A stretch of DNA of 64,000 nt from Fratercula arctica (lineage: Eukaryota; Chordata; Aves; Charadriiformes; Alcidae), in NCBI GenBank assembly GCA_947846985.1, contig CANTUZ010000001.1, positions 147,962,447 to 148,026,446 on the forward strand, written 5' to 3'. The notes below the pieces were generated by a model. It did no database searches and had not been told where the DNA came from. It worked only from the letters and a program-made list of their open reading frames with translations. The position numbers and the translations under genes are program-made. This document shows, in pieces, positions 1-11,051 of this stretch (positions are counted from its first letter, which is position 1; every line of letters begins with the position of its first letter).

Positions 1-2959
1 CAGGTTTATGAAAACTGAGGTCAAACTTGGGAAATATTAGTCCATAGAGTACTTTTTAAAATGTTACGAATGTCTAGAAAGAAAGGGTAGCAAGTACTGT
101 ATTGTCATCTGAGTTCCAAAGTAACTTTATAAACCTTAAAGCTCAATCTCTCAGTGAGGCAAAGAACCTTCCCCTTCAAGCAAACCAACAAAGCCACCAT
201 TGCAATGCTCTAGAAACCACTGGCCAAGACAGGAGCGAAAGCGCAAACAGAAAGCAGAAGTGGCTGTTTACAGCGGGGCCAAGAGGCAGTTCCCTTCTCC
301 GGCACCGTGAGGTCAGTGACAGCAAGGTGCTCTCTTGAACATACATTATTGTTTAGTAACACAAGAAGCAGAGGGGAAAGGTAAAAGGAGGAGGGAGAGA
401 GGAACAAGAGTATATGTAATGCCACGGGAAGATGAAATGCTGCCCCAGAAAAGACTGCTGACACTGCACTGAGTGCTGTTACTGTGGTAACCGATGATTA
501 AAAATGATGGGAAAAAAGTCTGGAGCACATGGCAGGGAGAAGGTGCTTTCTTTTAATCTGCGAGGACTTCTTGAGCTGGGCTTCAGGAAGCGTTGTTCAA
601 GGGCATGACAAAGTCTCGCTTTCTGTGCCTGCTCGGCTGCTGTCAGGGTGTTGGGGTCTGCTCCTGGCAGAGATCCCCCCTTGACAGAAACAATTACTGA
701 GGAGCAAAGCCTGGCAAAGCAAGCAGTGCTGTGATTGATAATCTGGGTGGATTACAGGTCTTTGACAAAAGCCACAATGCTTAAATTTGACAGCTGGCAA
801 TGCTTGATGAGAGCCAATTAGTGGATATATATTCACTTCAGCCAGAAGTTTCTTCTGTTTCTAGTCCAATAGCTTCCTGAGAAGGAAGTGCACAGAGTGA
901 TTTCCCCCACTTCTGCCTGCTCACATGTATGCCAGCTACACTGTCTGTACAGCTAAAAGTATACTATAAAAAGTACATATTTCGGCATCTTTGTATATTA
1001 AAGCCAGTAGACTCACAGTTTGTAAAGCTGCATTTGACTCTATAAATAGTGGCGGTAGAAGAACATGAAAAAAGATAACTTACTATTATTACTATTTACA
1101 CTGACTACATACCATGCAGTGTGTAAACAAGGCTGCAACTGCACTATTTAGGTACCAAGTCCACTACAACTGACAAGAGTTCTCAAAATGTTTCATTATT
1201 CCTTGAAAATTTCCTGGCAAAGTACATTAATCTGTCTGTTGCTGTTTTGAATAGGTTAACCTGGCATTCAGAGAGTACCAGAATTCACAGAGTACTTTTT
1301 GTTCTGCCCAATATGTGCAGGAACCTCTGACATGCAAGTCCCCTTCAAACTCATCTGTCTTTTCTTAACTTTCTGATCACATAGGTTTTATTTCCCCACT
1401 TTTGCATCCATTTCCACTCTTGCCAGTGCAAGCGGTGAAGAGAGCAATAAACAAAGATGGATCCAAGTGCCCTGAATCTCATCACTCATTTCCAACATTA
1501 ACTTCTACGTTGTTTTATCAGCCATAAAGAAGCTAACACCACTGCACTAGGACAACTTAAGCGCATCTTCACAGACTTCTTAAGTTCCCTTCTGACAGTG
1601 GTTTGAGAGGTACCTACACTCATTAAACTTCAGTGGGCACTATCGCACTGCCGGGACCTCTCAGATGCTCTTGGAGAACAAGGGTAGTTCTGCCAAAGAA
1701 ACATCACTACACGTAGCAATTACCTGCAGTGATGGTATCCATGTTACCTGAAGGATAAATTCATTTGCTAATAGGGTAATCACTCTCATCAGACATGGTT
1801 TCAAATCAGGGCAGCTAAGGCAAAGCAAAGACTAACTGCATGCCTCACAGAAACTGTATTATTTCATCAGACAGGGTGGTAATAAAAACTGCCAGGAGTG
1901 TGGTCATGCTGATACAGCTCCACAGCAGTCAGAGGAAAATGCTTGCCTGTCAGTCTCCTTTGACCTGTTTTACATTCTCCTGTTACAAAGAGAAATGACT
2001 CCAACCAGTGGAACTTCACTTGGAAAAGTTCACAGGAGAGGAGTGTCAGGTGTCAGTGTGCGGGGTTTCCAGGGAAACAAGTAACAGTGGAAAACCAGCA
2101 TATATGGGGGGGAGAAGCTATTCTGGAATCTAAAATTCTTTCCTTTTCCTCATGATCCCATCAACCATATTTACTTGAGAAACAAATCTTTGCAGTACCT
2201 TGGCCTCATAAGGAAAGTCAGCCAAAATCTTTGCAGGGAAGAAGCCCAAAGTAGCACAGAGAAAACAGCTTTGGGACTTGCATGGCTAGAAGAAATATAC
2301 ATTAAATATTGCACAAATGCTAACTATTAATACTACTAGTCATCGCCAAATAATTCCTCTCAATTTATGGGAATAGTAAATAACAGCCCTTCAATTGATG
2401 CTGGGAATGACACGTATTATAGATAACTCTGGCAAGGAGGCGGACTCTATAACCCATAATTGCAATAGCATGAGGTTTCTTATCTCCCTTCACTAAAATA
2501 GAAAGGAGCTCTTTTCACTTAGCTGAGTATAAGGGAACAGCAAGAGTGTATACAGGAAAAATGGGAAAGGCGAGGGACCAGATGAAATGAAAGTACTAAG
2601 GCAGAAAAAGTAGACATTACTGATGTACATTAGAATGAAGAGAAAGTCGAAGACAAAAGTTGATCTTCTACTCAGTCAAAAGTGTGTGTCGTCAAAAAAT
2701 AAAGCCAAGAAGCTCAAAGTGCTCATGCCTTTTCTGTATCAGTATTCACTAAAAACTGTACTTAAGTGACTAACAATGTTTATTTCAATACTCAGAGAAT
2801 ATCATTTTAGATCAGAAAAGGAAAATAAAAAATGAGATGGTACTAAAAAATCAGATGTCTTCAAATTTTCTAGTTCTGACTATACTATACTAGGAAATAG
2901 TTTATCTAATATAATGAAAGCTATTAACGGTTATTTTTGGGAACCTGTGGGAACTGGTG

Positions 2960-3420
2960 AGGTTTTGGAAGACTCCATTAAGGTTTCTGATACTGTCTCA
3001 CATGACATGTTTGTGAACAAGTTCAGCTAAGGAAAGGCCTCATTTTGAGCTCTGTCCAGTTTCAGATACCACACTTGGAGAAAGAAAAAGAAAAATCAGA
3101 TAAAATCTAAGAAAGAACAATAAGAATGATCAGATATCTAGAAAACAAGACACATGAAAATTGGAAGAACTGAGACTGCCTGGCTTAGAAAAAAACACAG
3201 AGGAGATATCATCGTAAACCAAAAGTACTGTTAAAAAGTGCAAAGACATTGTCTTTTTTTCTATGCTCACAACAAAAAGAAAAAGCAGTAATGGGCTTAA
3301 ACTGCAGTAAGGGATGCACAATGACATTATAATGATAAAGACAGATGAACACAGAAAAGACTTCTCAAGATTGAAGGTTTCCTTCACTAATAGTCTTTAA
3401 GAACAGACTACAGGTATAAT
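2960..3420 (+). mobile_element. Ancient CR1 LINE relic with internal deletion (piece A)
   Basis: Around 2985-3020 the bases encode a decayed version of the CR1 reverse-transcriptase stretch DTVSHDMFVNK (consensus about FDTVPHDILVSK). From 3055 the sequence jumps to the region after the RT core. It reads like CR1 ORF2 DNA for the segment 'group of residues around the LEYC motif, then [10 protein letters not shown] and GLKLRQGRF', with bases such as GTAATGGGCTTAAACTGCAG at about 3290. The frame is broken by many indels. The RT catalytic core is missing between about 3030 and 3047. The element has no intact reading frame and is clearly old. It sits in the same orientation as piece B downstream. 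Confidence 0.65.
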
Positions 3421-3559
3421 TAGTTCTGCTTTGAAGTGAGATTAATTTTTTATTACTAAAATACAAAAACGTAGTACAAAACTGTTTGGGAAATTATACT
3501 CCATAGTAGTTATCAACTGTTCACTAACAAAACGGATGAATAAATCAAGTGTGCTACAC

Positions 3560-3980
3560 GGAGCTCTGTCCTGAGCCCAGTACTATTAGTATTTTTCATT
3601 ATCAATCTGTATGATAGAAGAAAATATATGTTTTTGAAATATGTGGAGGAAGCTCAGCTGGGTGGTTCCGCAAGCATGTGGAATCATCAGGATTCCACAC
3701 AGGATCAAAACTCAACGTGTTCTTAAAAGACTGAGGAACTAACCTGAAAATTACTTTCATTTAAGAAAAGGCAGGATAATAAAAATGTACCCAGTATTAA
3801 CCTAACCTGGAGTCACACCACTTAGAATGAAAATTTTGAAATCCCATCATCAATAACACTGAATCAAGCTAGTTCCTGGGAACGTCTGCTATAGTATACT
3901 ATAAAAGAATTGGGAATAATTATGAAACATCATATAATAATAAAGTGAATGCAGTGATTTACAAACAATTCAATTGAATA
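3560..3980 (+). mobile_element. Ancient CR1 LINE relic, RT core (piece B)
   Basis: From 3561 the sequence resembles the CR1 RT core. It has a block matching 'LxPVLFxIFINDLDD' (bases CTGAGCCCAGTACTATTAGT), then ATGTGGAGGAAGCTCAGCTG at 3640-3660. That corresponds to a decayed YVDDTKLGG, here reading YVEEAQLGG, so the two catalytic aspartates are lost. The similarity fades towards 3980. The segment covers just the part of ORF2 absent from piece A. It is inactive. Confidence 0.6.
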
Positions 3981-4044
3981 ATACTCCATGCTCTCAGAAA
4001 ACAGACACTGATACAGTTCACAGCCTCCTAAAAATTTCATCACT

Positions 4045-4155
4045 ATTACTTAACATTTATGGCACAGTAGTGCCTAGAGATGTTGGTCAAGCCGGGCTCC
4101 CACTGTGCTAGACACTGTACAAACACAGAAAATGACAATCTTTGCTCCAAACAGC
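4045..4155 (+). repeat. Ancient amniote MIR-type SINE-like relic
   Basis: The stretch from the 'TGGCACAGTAGTGCCTAGAG' block through CACTGTGCTAGACACTGTAC (about 4100-4120) to AACAGCTCCTA resembles an old amniote interspersed repeat. Its remembered consensus reads 'GTAGCGCCTAGAG...CATTGTGCTAGGCGCTGTACAAACACA...CAAAGAGCTTACA'. The match is by memory only, and the exact family name is uncertain. Confidence 0.5.
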
Positions 4156-4339
4156 TCCTAGCAGAAAACCCCAAACGTTTAAGACTCAAAGCCCGCAGAC
4201 AGGAAAACCTCAGCCCATTCAAGATATGCCTCTCAGTTACAACTCAAAGCTGCAGGGCAGTGCTTCTTCGCCCTGTTACAATAAATATATCCCGACGGTT
4301 ACAACTTTGCTTGACAAGGAAAGGAATAAATGGCAAACG

Positions 4340-4720
4340 GGCTACTTTCTAACAGAGGAGTGGTGGACGTGCCGCCACAAAGCAGGCCAAAGCTCCTTGC
4401 GTCTCTCTCAATTCCAGCGTGACACACGTTGCGGGGGCTTCTGTGTGGCGTATAATCCAAGCACGCTGGCTGGCACTCGCCACGCTACATCTGTACTTTG
4501 TTAGACAACCTTCAACTCTTGCATCAGCCCCGGCCCCCTCTGGTGAGGCAGCTTCCCAACCACTGCTTCTCCATGAGCTGCTCACGGAGACAAAGTACTC
4601 TGGGAGGAAGTAAATTGGGACCACATTAGCTGGTGACCCTCGCCCTGCAATTGGCCTGCCTTTCCGATGATAGAGGAAATCCCTCATACAAACTGACAAC
4701 CAATATGAAACAGGCAGCTC
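4340..4720. other. GC-richer unique block in intron
   Basis: This segment is clearly richer in G+C and CpG than its surroundings. It is open on the minus strand for 124 codons and for shorter stretches on the plus strand. The translation has no low-complexity repeat and matches no family I recognise. It contains an NF1-like TGGCTGGCACTCGCCA arrangement near 4468. It may be a conserved non-coding element or an enhancer, or only a local compositional patch. Confidence 0.3.
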
Positions 4721-5724
4721 CATTTACTAGAAAGCCTGGTCAATGCCGAATGCCTTGTTAGGAAATGGCCTCTATATTGAGGCACATTCCTGCAATTCAG
4801 AGCCTAGAAACTCTAAATTAAAACAACATTGATGCCATATCCTCTTTCCAAAATGTTTCTCTTCATCCAAACTTTAATACACATACTTAAAGAAATTAAA
4901 GAACCAAAATGTCTTTGGCAGGACTCCTTCCCTCTCTTTCACAGTAATACCCTTCCCGTGCGAGCAACCAGGAACGTGACACAGTCTTGGGAAAGGAGAA
5001 AGGAGAGTGAAAGCAAGGAATAATTGCAGAATCCTCCAGAATCTGTGCAACGTTTACTTGATGAATCTATGTGTCTTCACCAATATTTTTAAATTAATAA
5101 AAATCACCTAAAATTGCGGAGCTGAAGAAGTTGGAATTTTTTTTTTAAGTAAAAAATTGAGGCTCATCAGTAGAATGAGCTTTTGTTTTGGGAGAGAGTT
5201 GTATCTTTCTACACTCTAAGAAAGGTCAATTAACAGTAAGTCAGTCTGCTAACAGTGGTAGCTATTGTAGCAACTCACTGGTAACCAGCACAAGTAATGA
5301 AAAGGCATAATCTGAGTCCCATCATAAACACTTGGATCCATGCACACTCACTATTGCAGCACAGCCAGAAAACTGCTTTTCTAAAGCGTTATCTCTGTCA
5401 GAAGCTCTTTCCAGTTCACAGTGAGATTCAGAAATCAGGCCTATGGTACCTACCACAGCACGCCTGACTCTTCACACAAACCACCCCCTTCCAATACTGC
5501 TCAGCATTTCTGTTTGCATTATATGTACATGGAAACAGGAATCTTTTAGTCAACTGTGCCTGCCAGCTAACTCAAAGAGCTGCTTTCCCACCACAAAGTC
5601 TAAGCATTTCCTAGAAATGGGATGGACTGAAATACCAATTACTTATCAGGGAGCTCAACAGCTCTGAAACCATATTAAAGGCAGAAGGAAGGAATTACTG
5701 AGGTCAGGATCCCAGCTCTGAATC

Positions 5725-6265
5725 TCAAGGGTTGAATAAACTTTTTAGGCTCCAGAACTGCTTTTCAAAGTCTTCCAGAAGATCTTGATTAACTGGCATC
5801 ACTTGCCTTTCTTGAACAGCTGTGTTCAATACATATGCAAGTCTGAAAGATTTTTCATTCACAATTTCTACTGTAAATTTAGGAATTACAGCTACAATTT
5901 TAGGAAGTTCCTGAAATGCTATATAGTCCTGTGGAACTGCTAACACAGATGGACCTTTGTTCTCAAGATGTAGAAAAGGGTCCATGTAGAGAAAGCTTAA
6001 ACTGATGAAGCAGCATAATAGTTTTGCTAGAAGATATGAAGCTGGTGATCCGTACTAACTAAAGAGGACCACAATGGCCAAGTACACAGATTATTTGCAT
6101 AGCATGTGGAAAAATGAGATTCCCTTTGACTATATCTGTAATGAGGATCCTGTAAAACCTCACAGCCTTCTCTTCTGATCCATCTCCTACTTCTGGAGCT
6201 GTCAAAGTTGGTATGATTTGAATTGACATCAATGCAGAAAAAGTACATACTGAAACTATTGGCAC
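5725..6265 (-). pseudogene. Protein-like minus-strand segments, possible retrocopy fragment
   Basis: Two neighbouring open frames (5725-5985 and 6059-6265, minus strand) give peptides of mixed, protein-like composition with few low-complexity runs. One has the alternating hydrophobic pattern of a beta-rich domain (KIVAVIPKFTVEIVN). I do not recognise the family. There are no good splice signals at their edges. They lie next to one arm of the 43-bp inverted repeat. A broken retrocopy or several fossil exons are both possible, as is chance. Confidence 0.25.
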
Positions 6266-6274
6266 TGAAAATAA

Positions 6275-6317
6275 CTAGTTATAGTGCTTGAGCCTCAAGA
6301 TGCTTACACCATTTCTG
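6275..6317 (+). repeat. 43-bp perfect inverted repeat, left arm
   Basis: The arm starts CTAGTTATAGTGCTTGAG and ends ACACCATTTCTG, and is the exact reverse complement of 9322-9364. Homology stops sharply at both ends. Read on this strand it encodes LEPQDAYTIS within an open frame that runs to 6490. The arms lie about 3 kb apart and flank ERC1 exon B. Confidence 0.9.
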
Positions 6318-7559
6318 TGATGTCAGATCCTCTGCAATTTATAGAGGCAGTAATACTCTCCCATGATAAGTACTTTGTAAATAGCTTTTCTTTCAATAGT
6401 ACTGAAGGCTACATAGAAAAAAGAATAAAAGATGACACACCCTTAAGATATAGGATAGATTCTAGAGAGGATGTGTTAAATCTCTGTTAGGTCAAATAAT
6501 TATGTCTCAGGAATGGCTTAAATATAATTTGGATTATTTCTATAAAAACATATATTCTGCCTCAGGGATTGGGGATGCACTGGAGAATACTTTGCAGCCC
6601 CACTATCTGTGATTTTATATTTGTGTTTATACTACTTATATATCTCTTGTATTTATACTACTCATAGTACGGATGTGTAGAGGAGATTACTTTCTGCTTT
6701 CTTAATTTTTTTTTAAGATGACAATCTTAAAAAATCTTAAACAATGTCGTGCCTTTATAGCTGATGGTGGTTTTGGAACTAGAAACTTCAAAGGCATTTG
6801 GATATTTTTTGAATTTTTTGGAAAAGGACTATTGCTCCAAAATCAGTTCAGAATTGGTCCCACTTCATAGCAAGAACAAGGTGAAATTAAACTCCTTTGC
6901 AATTTTAGTTTATTAGGGAAATTAAGTATCTCACACCTATACCAAAAAGGACTTAGAATGGGCATCCTTATGGGAAATGCCCATGTCTTTTTAGGAACAG
7001 CATATGATACTGTATGACTTATCAGCACTAAAAACTAATGAGTCATTCGAGTCATAATTCATTACAGATAATCAACATTATTACATAAATTAAATATACA
7101 CCAATTTTCAGTAGAAAATAAAACCCACAAAAAACTACCCACAAAGGATAATCAGAAGGAAGCTGGGAAGGGCAAGGGGCATGAAAGCGCTAGGATTTAA
7201 ACTTAGGACAATGAGAACTGACAATAAAGTTCCAATTTCTCTTGGAATGGATGTGAACGTATATCAAGGCTGCTACACCTACAGACAATTAAATGAAGAA
7301 AATAAGTGCTTTACATTGCTGTGACCACTTCTGAATCCTCTCCTAGTAGGAAGTCACGTGTCTAACAAGTGAAAGTAATTACAACTGTTGCTCAAAAGTA
7401 AATAATACAAGACCGTAAACAATACTTCTTGCTCATTTTGAAGCTGGTATAACAATCAAAATTACTGTTCTTAAATTAAATCTTAAATAATTGTTAACTT
7501 AAAAATACATGGCCAATCAGTTACTTGTGTTTCCTAAGGAAGAAGCAGAGAAATCCCTT

Positions 7560-7797
7560 ATCAGAAAGCAGACCGGGTTTTGCCTTACTGTCTTTGACAG
7601 CAACAGAAATCATCTGGTTGACAGATGAAATGTTGCACATAAAACTTTATGAAGATGGAAACGGTGGCACTGAAGAAGTTGATACTGGATTAGCAGCAAC
7701 ATATGTGCTATTACAGGGAATGTGGCAAGGGAATAACTCAGAAAACCCCACCAGAAGTGCTGAACTGAAAAATCTACACAGATTTTTCAGGTCCTAA
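7560..7797 (+). other. Protein-like open frame of unknown origin
   Basis: A plus-strand open frame of 90 codons begins at 7525. From about 7580 it carries a protein-like stretch (TEIIWLTDEMLHIKLYEDGN, then GLAATYVLLQGMWQG). I do not recognise it. It lies between the two arms of the 43-bp inverted repeat, and it may belong to the same fossil as the neighbouring protein-like segments. No splice or promoter signal supports expression. Confidence 0.2.
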
Positions 7798-8489
7798 ATC
7801 TCTTCTTGCCAGGGATGCCGTTGGCTTCCTCTGGTTTTGATTGGAAATGGTTTTTTCACTTTGCATTTAATACTGGAACACAATATTAAATGCTGGAATA
7901 GAAACATGGTTTTCTGATTGTTATGCCAACACAAGAAGATCTTAGAAATGGAAGAGGTCAGAAATAGAAAAGGGCCAATCTCCTCACAAGCACAAGACCT
8001 CCCAAATTCCACTCTAGTAGCTGGCATTCCCATATGGTGCTCCTGCCACAGATTAAAAATCACAGTAGAGACTGTGAGTTGGAACACATTCATATTTGAG
8101 CTTTACAGCAAGGAGAATTTTCTTCCATGTATGCTTCTTCCCTGACAAGGCGAATGCAGATCAGCAAAAGAAGCATCAGTACATTTCCCTGAACCTGGGG
8201 TTATCAGTGCCTGTAGAAGATAATAACCAATGTCCTTTTTATTCACAGTTTCCTACTCATTCTATCACACATTTACTACTCAGGCAGTGACACAAAGAAT
8301 CTTCCCTCTACATTGATACTTCTTCTTTCCCCACTATGGTTTACAGGCTTAATGACCAGTAGCTAGTTTGAAATCGTTATTTACGCACTTTCTATCCCTA
8401 CATGCAACAGGATTACACATGATTAGGTCCATAAATCAAGATAATAATGTCATACCAGTTTATTAATTGTTTTCTTTTCTAGACTTTCT

Positions 8490-8497
8490 CTACCCAC
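8490..8497 (-). promoter_or_regulatory. ERC1: Splice donor of ERC1 exon B
   Basis: On the minus strand the exon ends CAGCAG and is followed by GTGGGTAG, an acceptable but weaker donor than GTAAGT. Reading past it gives only a few more codons before a stop, which supports the splice position. Confidence 0.8.
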
Positions 8498-8642
8498 CTG
8501 CTGCTTGAGCTGTTGCACAAGACGGTCCTTCTCTCGTTTCAGTGCAGCCACTTCATCTTGGGTCTTCTTCTTAGAGGACGAAAGTTCTAGCAGAGCAATA
8601 TTGGCATCTTTTTCACTAATGGCAGCAAGGAGGGCTTCTTGT
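8498..8642 (-). CDS. ERC1: ERC1 internal coding exon B (downstream of exon A)
   Basis: This 145-bp exon supplies the last base of a split lysine codon and then 48 codons. The peptide starts QEALLAAISEKDANIALLEL, continues with a serine/lysine-rich SSSKKKTQ patch, and ends REKDRLVQQLKQQ. The QEALLAAISEKDANIALLEL block is a hallmark of ELKS/CAST proteins, and EVAALKREKDRLVQQ favours ERC1 over ERC2. It is predicted coiled coil, within the region upstream of the Rab6-binding C-terminus. Minus-strand splice signals are a TTTTTTTCAG acceptor (8652-8643) and a GTGGGTAG donor (8497-8490). The exon ends in phase 0, so the next exon, outside the window, should begin on a whole codon. The phase joins exactly to exon A 49 kb away. 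A perfect 43-bp inverted repeat lies on either side of this exon. Confidence 0.94.
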
Positions 8643-8665
8643 CTGAAAAAAACATATAAATACAT
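8643..8665 (-). promoter_or_regulatory. ERC1: Splice acceptor and polypyrimidine tract of ERC1 exon B
   Basis: Read on the minus strand, a run of seven T is followed by CAG directly before the exon. The upstream bases (TATTTATATG) are AT-rich. The tract is short but follows the consensus. Confidence 0.85.
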
Positions 8666-9208
8666 CATTATCCTGCAAAACTTAGAGGAAGCCTCTATAA
8701 AGAGTTGAACATACAAATGCTGTAGCAGCGTGCAACTCTGAAGAGCAGTAATAAATATGTTTGTCATAGTTATATGTCTGTTGGCGGAACAGGAAGTCAA
8801 GACCCACCCACCTCCCCCAAAATGACTGCGCTGATACCAAATTATTGCTTATAGAATAAGAAACAGATAATAATATGTTATTATTCTGCACTCAGCTTCT
8901 CAGTTTTTAATAACTACCATTTATTATTACTGTGGTTGAACATTTTCATTCTTTATAATGTTCTAAACATTTCCAGAACAGATTTTGAGAATACATGCAC
9001 GAATACTGGACTAATCATAAGACTTCTGTGTTAAATTATATTAGGTTATACGGCCTATTCATGCAGCTGTTTTAGAAGGAAGGTGGCATGTGACAAGTTT
9101 ATTGAAATCACTTGAACAATACAGTGTATTCCCAGAAGGAAAGGATGACACAGACACTTTTGTGCTAGATGACAGATGTTGGAATAGATGCCTTCAAGGA
9201 TGCTTGAG

Positions 9209-9511
9209 CTATTCTTTGACTTTTCTTGGGAGTAACCAATATAATGAGCTTGCTGGATGCATGTCCTGAGTAACGAAGACAAAGGTAGGCCTGCCCTCAT
9301 CACAAACCTTTTGTAGCCTCGCAGAAATGGTGTAAGCATCTTGAGGCTCAAGCACTATAACTAGATATAGAAACACAGCCTTGCCATACTCTTTCCCAAT
9401 AGCAAAAAAACTCTTACAAACAGAGTTCAGAAACATTTGATAGATACTAGGAAGAGATGAGACAATGGCAATAGCCTTGATCATAAAACAGCATTTTTCA
9501 AATGAACTCAA
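9209..9511 (-). pseudogene. Protein-like minus-strand open frame, possible retrocopy fragment
   Basis: The 100-codon minus-strand frame has a protein-like composition (SLPSIYQMFLNSVCKSFFAI, then LEPQDAYTISARLQKVCDEG and PTFVFVTQ). Past its stop at 9209 the same frame stays partly readable to about 9060 with two more stops. That pattern suits a decayed coding sequence. It contains the right arm of the 43-bp inverted repeat. I cannot name the parent gene. There is no visible poly-A tail or splice site. Confidence 0.3.
9322..9364 (-). repeat. 43-bp perfect inverted repeat, right arm
   Basis: This is the exact reverse complement of 6275-6317. On the minus strand it encodes the same LEPQDAYTIS, in a different flanking protein context: it is followed by ARLQKV here and by VMSDPL at the left arm. 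Confidence 0.9.
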
Positions 9512-11051
9512 AGGATTGCTCTATGTTACGGAAAACAGCTGTTTCTTTCTTTTGACCTTAATTCCCACCTCTAGCTGGTGCAGCCAAATCAGGATGTGCA
9601 ACAGGACATAAAAGAAAACTTTGGCCTTACTGCCCAATAAGAGTGGATTGTCCCAGCTCTCATCACCTTGCAAAGAAGGAATAAAACGAGGTCCTAACCA
9701 TTTCTGGTGGTGTGAAAGCTGGCATCATGCAGGAGTGATGACAAAAAACAAACTCTGAATGCTACAGATCTCTTACCTACTTTTCATCTAAAAGTTTAGT
9801 TGCAAATGCAGTTAAAGTAGTAAAAATTCCAAATTCACAAATAATCAAAATTTTTACCCACTCTAGTTTATAAACAAAAGCATATTAATATTCCTAATTT
9901 CAGAGAATGATTTTTAAAAAAATAATCAAATGTGTTAAAACTATTCTGTTAATCATGCCAATAGCAATTACTATGCTAATAACACAGCCATAATGCTTAG
10001 TCTTATATTAAAGATGTAAGAGAAGTTATAGAAGCTTAATTCAAACTATTAAGATTGCTTTTTATTATACCAATATATCTTTCTGTTTGTTGTCAAGATC
10101 TTTTTTAATAAAGACCCATCACAATCTGGTGACTTAGGATCACAGTGGCAAACTGTTGAGGGTAGCAGTGACACAAAATTTGCTTTTTCTAATTCACCTG
10201 TTACCACTCCTTGAGCAGACTTTATTTGTAGTAAAATAGCTTACTCTTTTTCTTCCTGTATCTTCTTTCTAAACAACTAAACCTAATCTTAGTTAGGAAT
10301 TTGTAATTGTGGCTAAATCAAAAATATTTGCTCAAAAAACTACACATTAAGATCCATGTGAAAGAATGCCTGACCAAGAAAATTTTACAAGAACAGGACA
10401 AATGGACAGTGCTTTTATTGAATATTGATGTTTTGAACATATACATCTAATATATTGGACTTTTAAACTGAGGGCTTGAAAAGGGAAAGGAGTGGTACTA
10501 CTAGAGTACAGAAATTTTACTTGTTAAAATGCTGAAAACTTCACAAATTTTATGACCTTGGTGAGCATGAAAATATGTGTTTAATATTGTAATGTTTCTG
10601 AGGATGAAGAGTGAAACAACTTCACCAGGTACTTCAGTGCTTAGATCAAGGGGGCAGGGAGATGCATACCTAAATATGTAGGATGGAGTCAGATAGCTTG
10701 CATTGGCTGCAGCTCAGCTGGACAAAGAATTTACTCTCCTGGACACTTAGTAATCCCTCCTCCAATCTGTAAGAATAACTGCATATATACTAGCTTCTTG
10801 ACCTTGTTCTAGAAAGTCTGATCAATACTGTTTTGCCTCTTAAAAAAAAACCTTCAACACGTTATTTTAATAGAATGGGACCAGGAAGCAACTACACGTG
10901 CAGTCCTGCTGATGGATCTGAGAAGACAGTAGCCTCTGAGAAGTAGCTCAGGGCTACAACCTTTTCACCCAGCTTGTCAGGAGCCAGCGCAGCACTTTTG
11001 CCCACAGAGTTATGTGAAAGACACGCTGACTCCAGAGCCCCAGAGCAGAAG

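Larger units (their letters stand above)
1..8497 (-). other. ERC1: ERC1 intron downstream of exon B
   Basis: The next exon of the gene should lie beyond position 1. By what I remember of ERC proteins it would begin with a TQNRMK-like peptide, and I did not find that here. The stretch holds ancient CR1 pieces (2960-3980), a MIR-like relic (4045-4155), a GC-richer block (4340-4720) and one arm of the 43-bp inverted repeat (6275-6317). Positions 1-2950 show nothing beyond unique AT-rich sequence. Confidence 0.8.

Noticed and set aside
10974..11051. Upstream extension of the CR1 open frame to an ATG at 10974
   Set aside because: CR1 similarity begins at about 11052. The bases before it are host sequence that happens to stay open.
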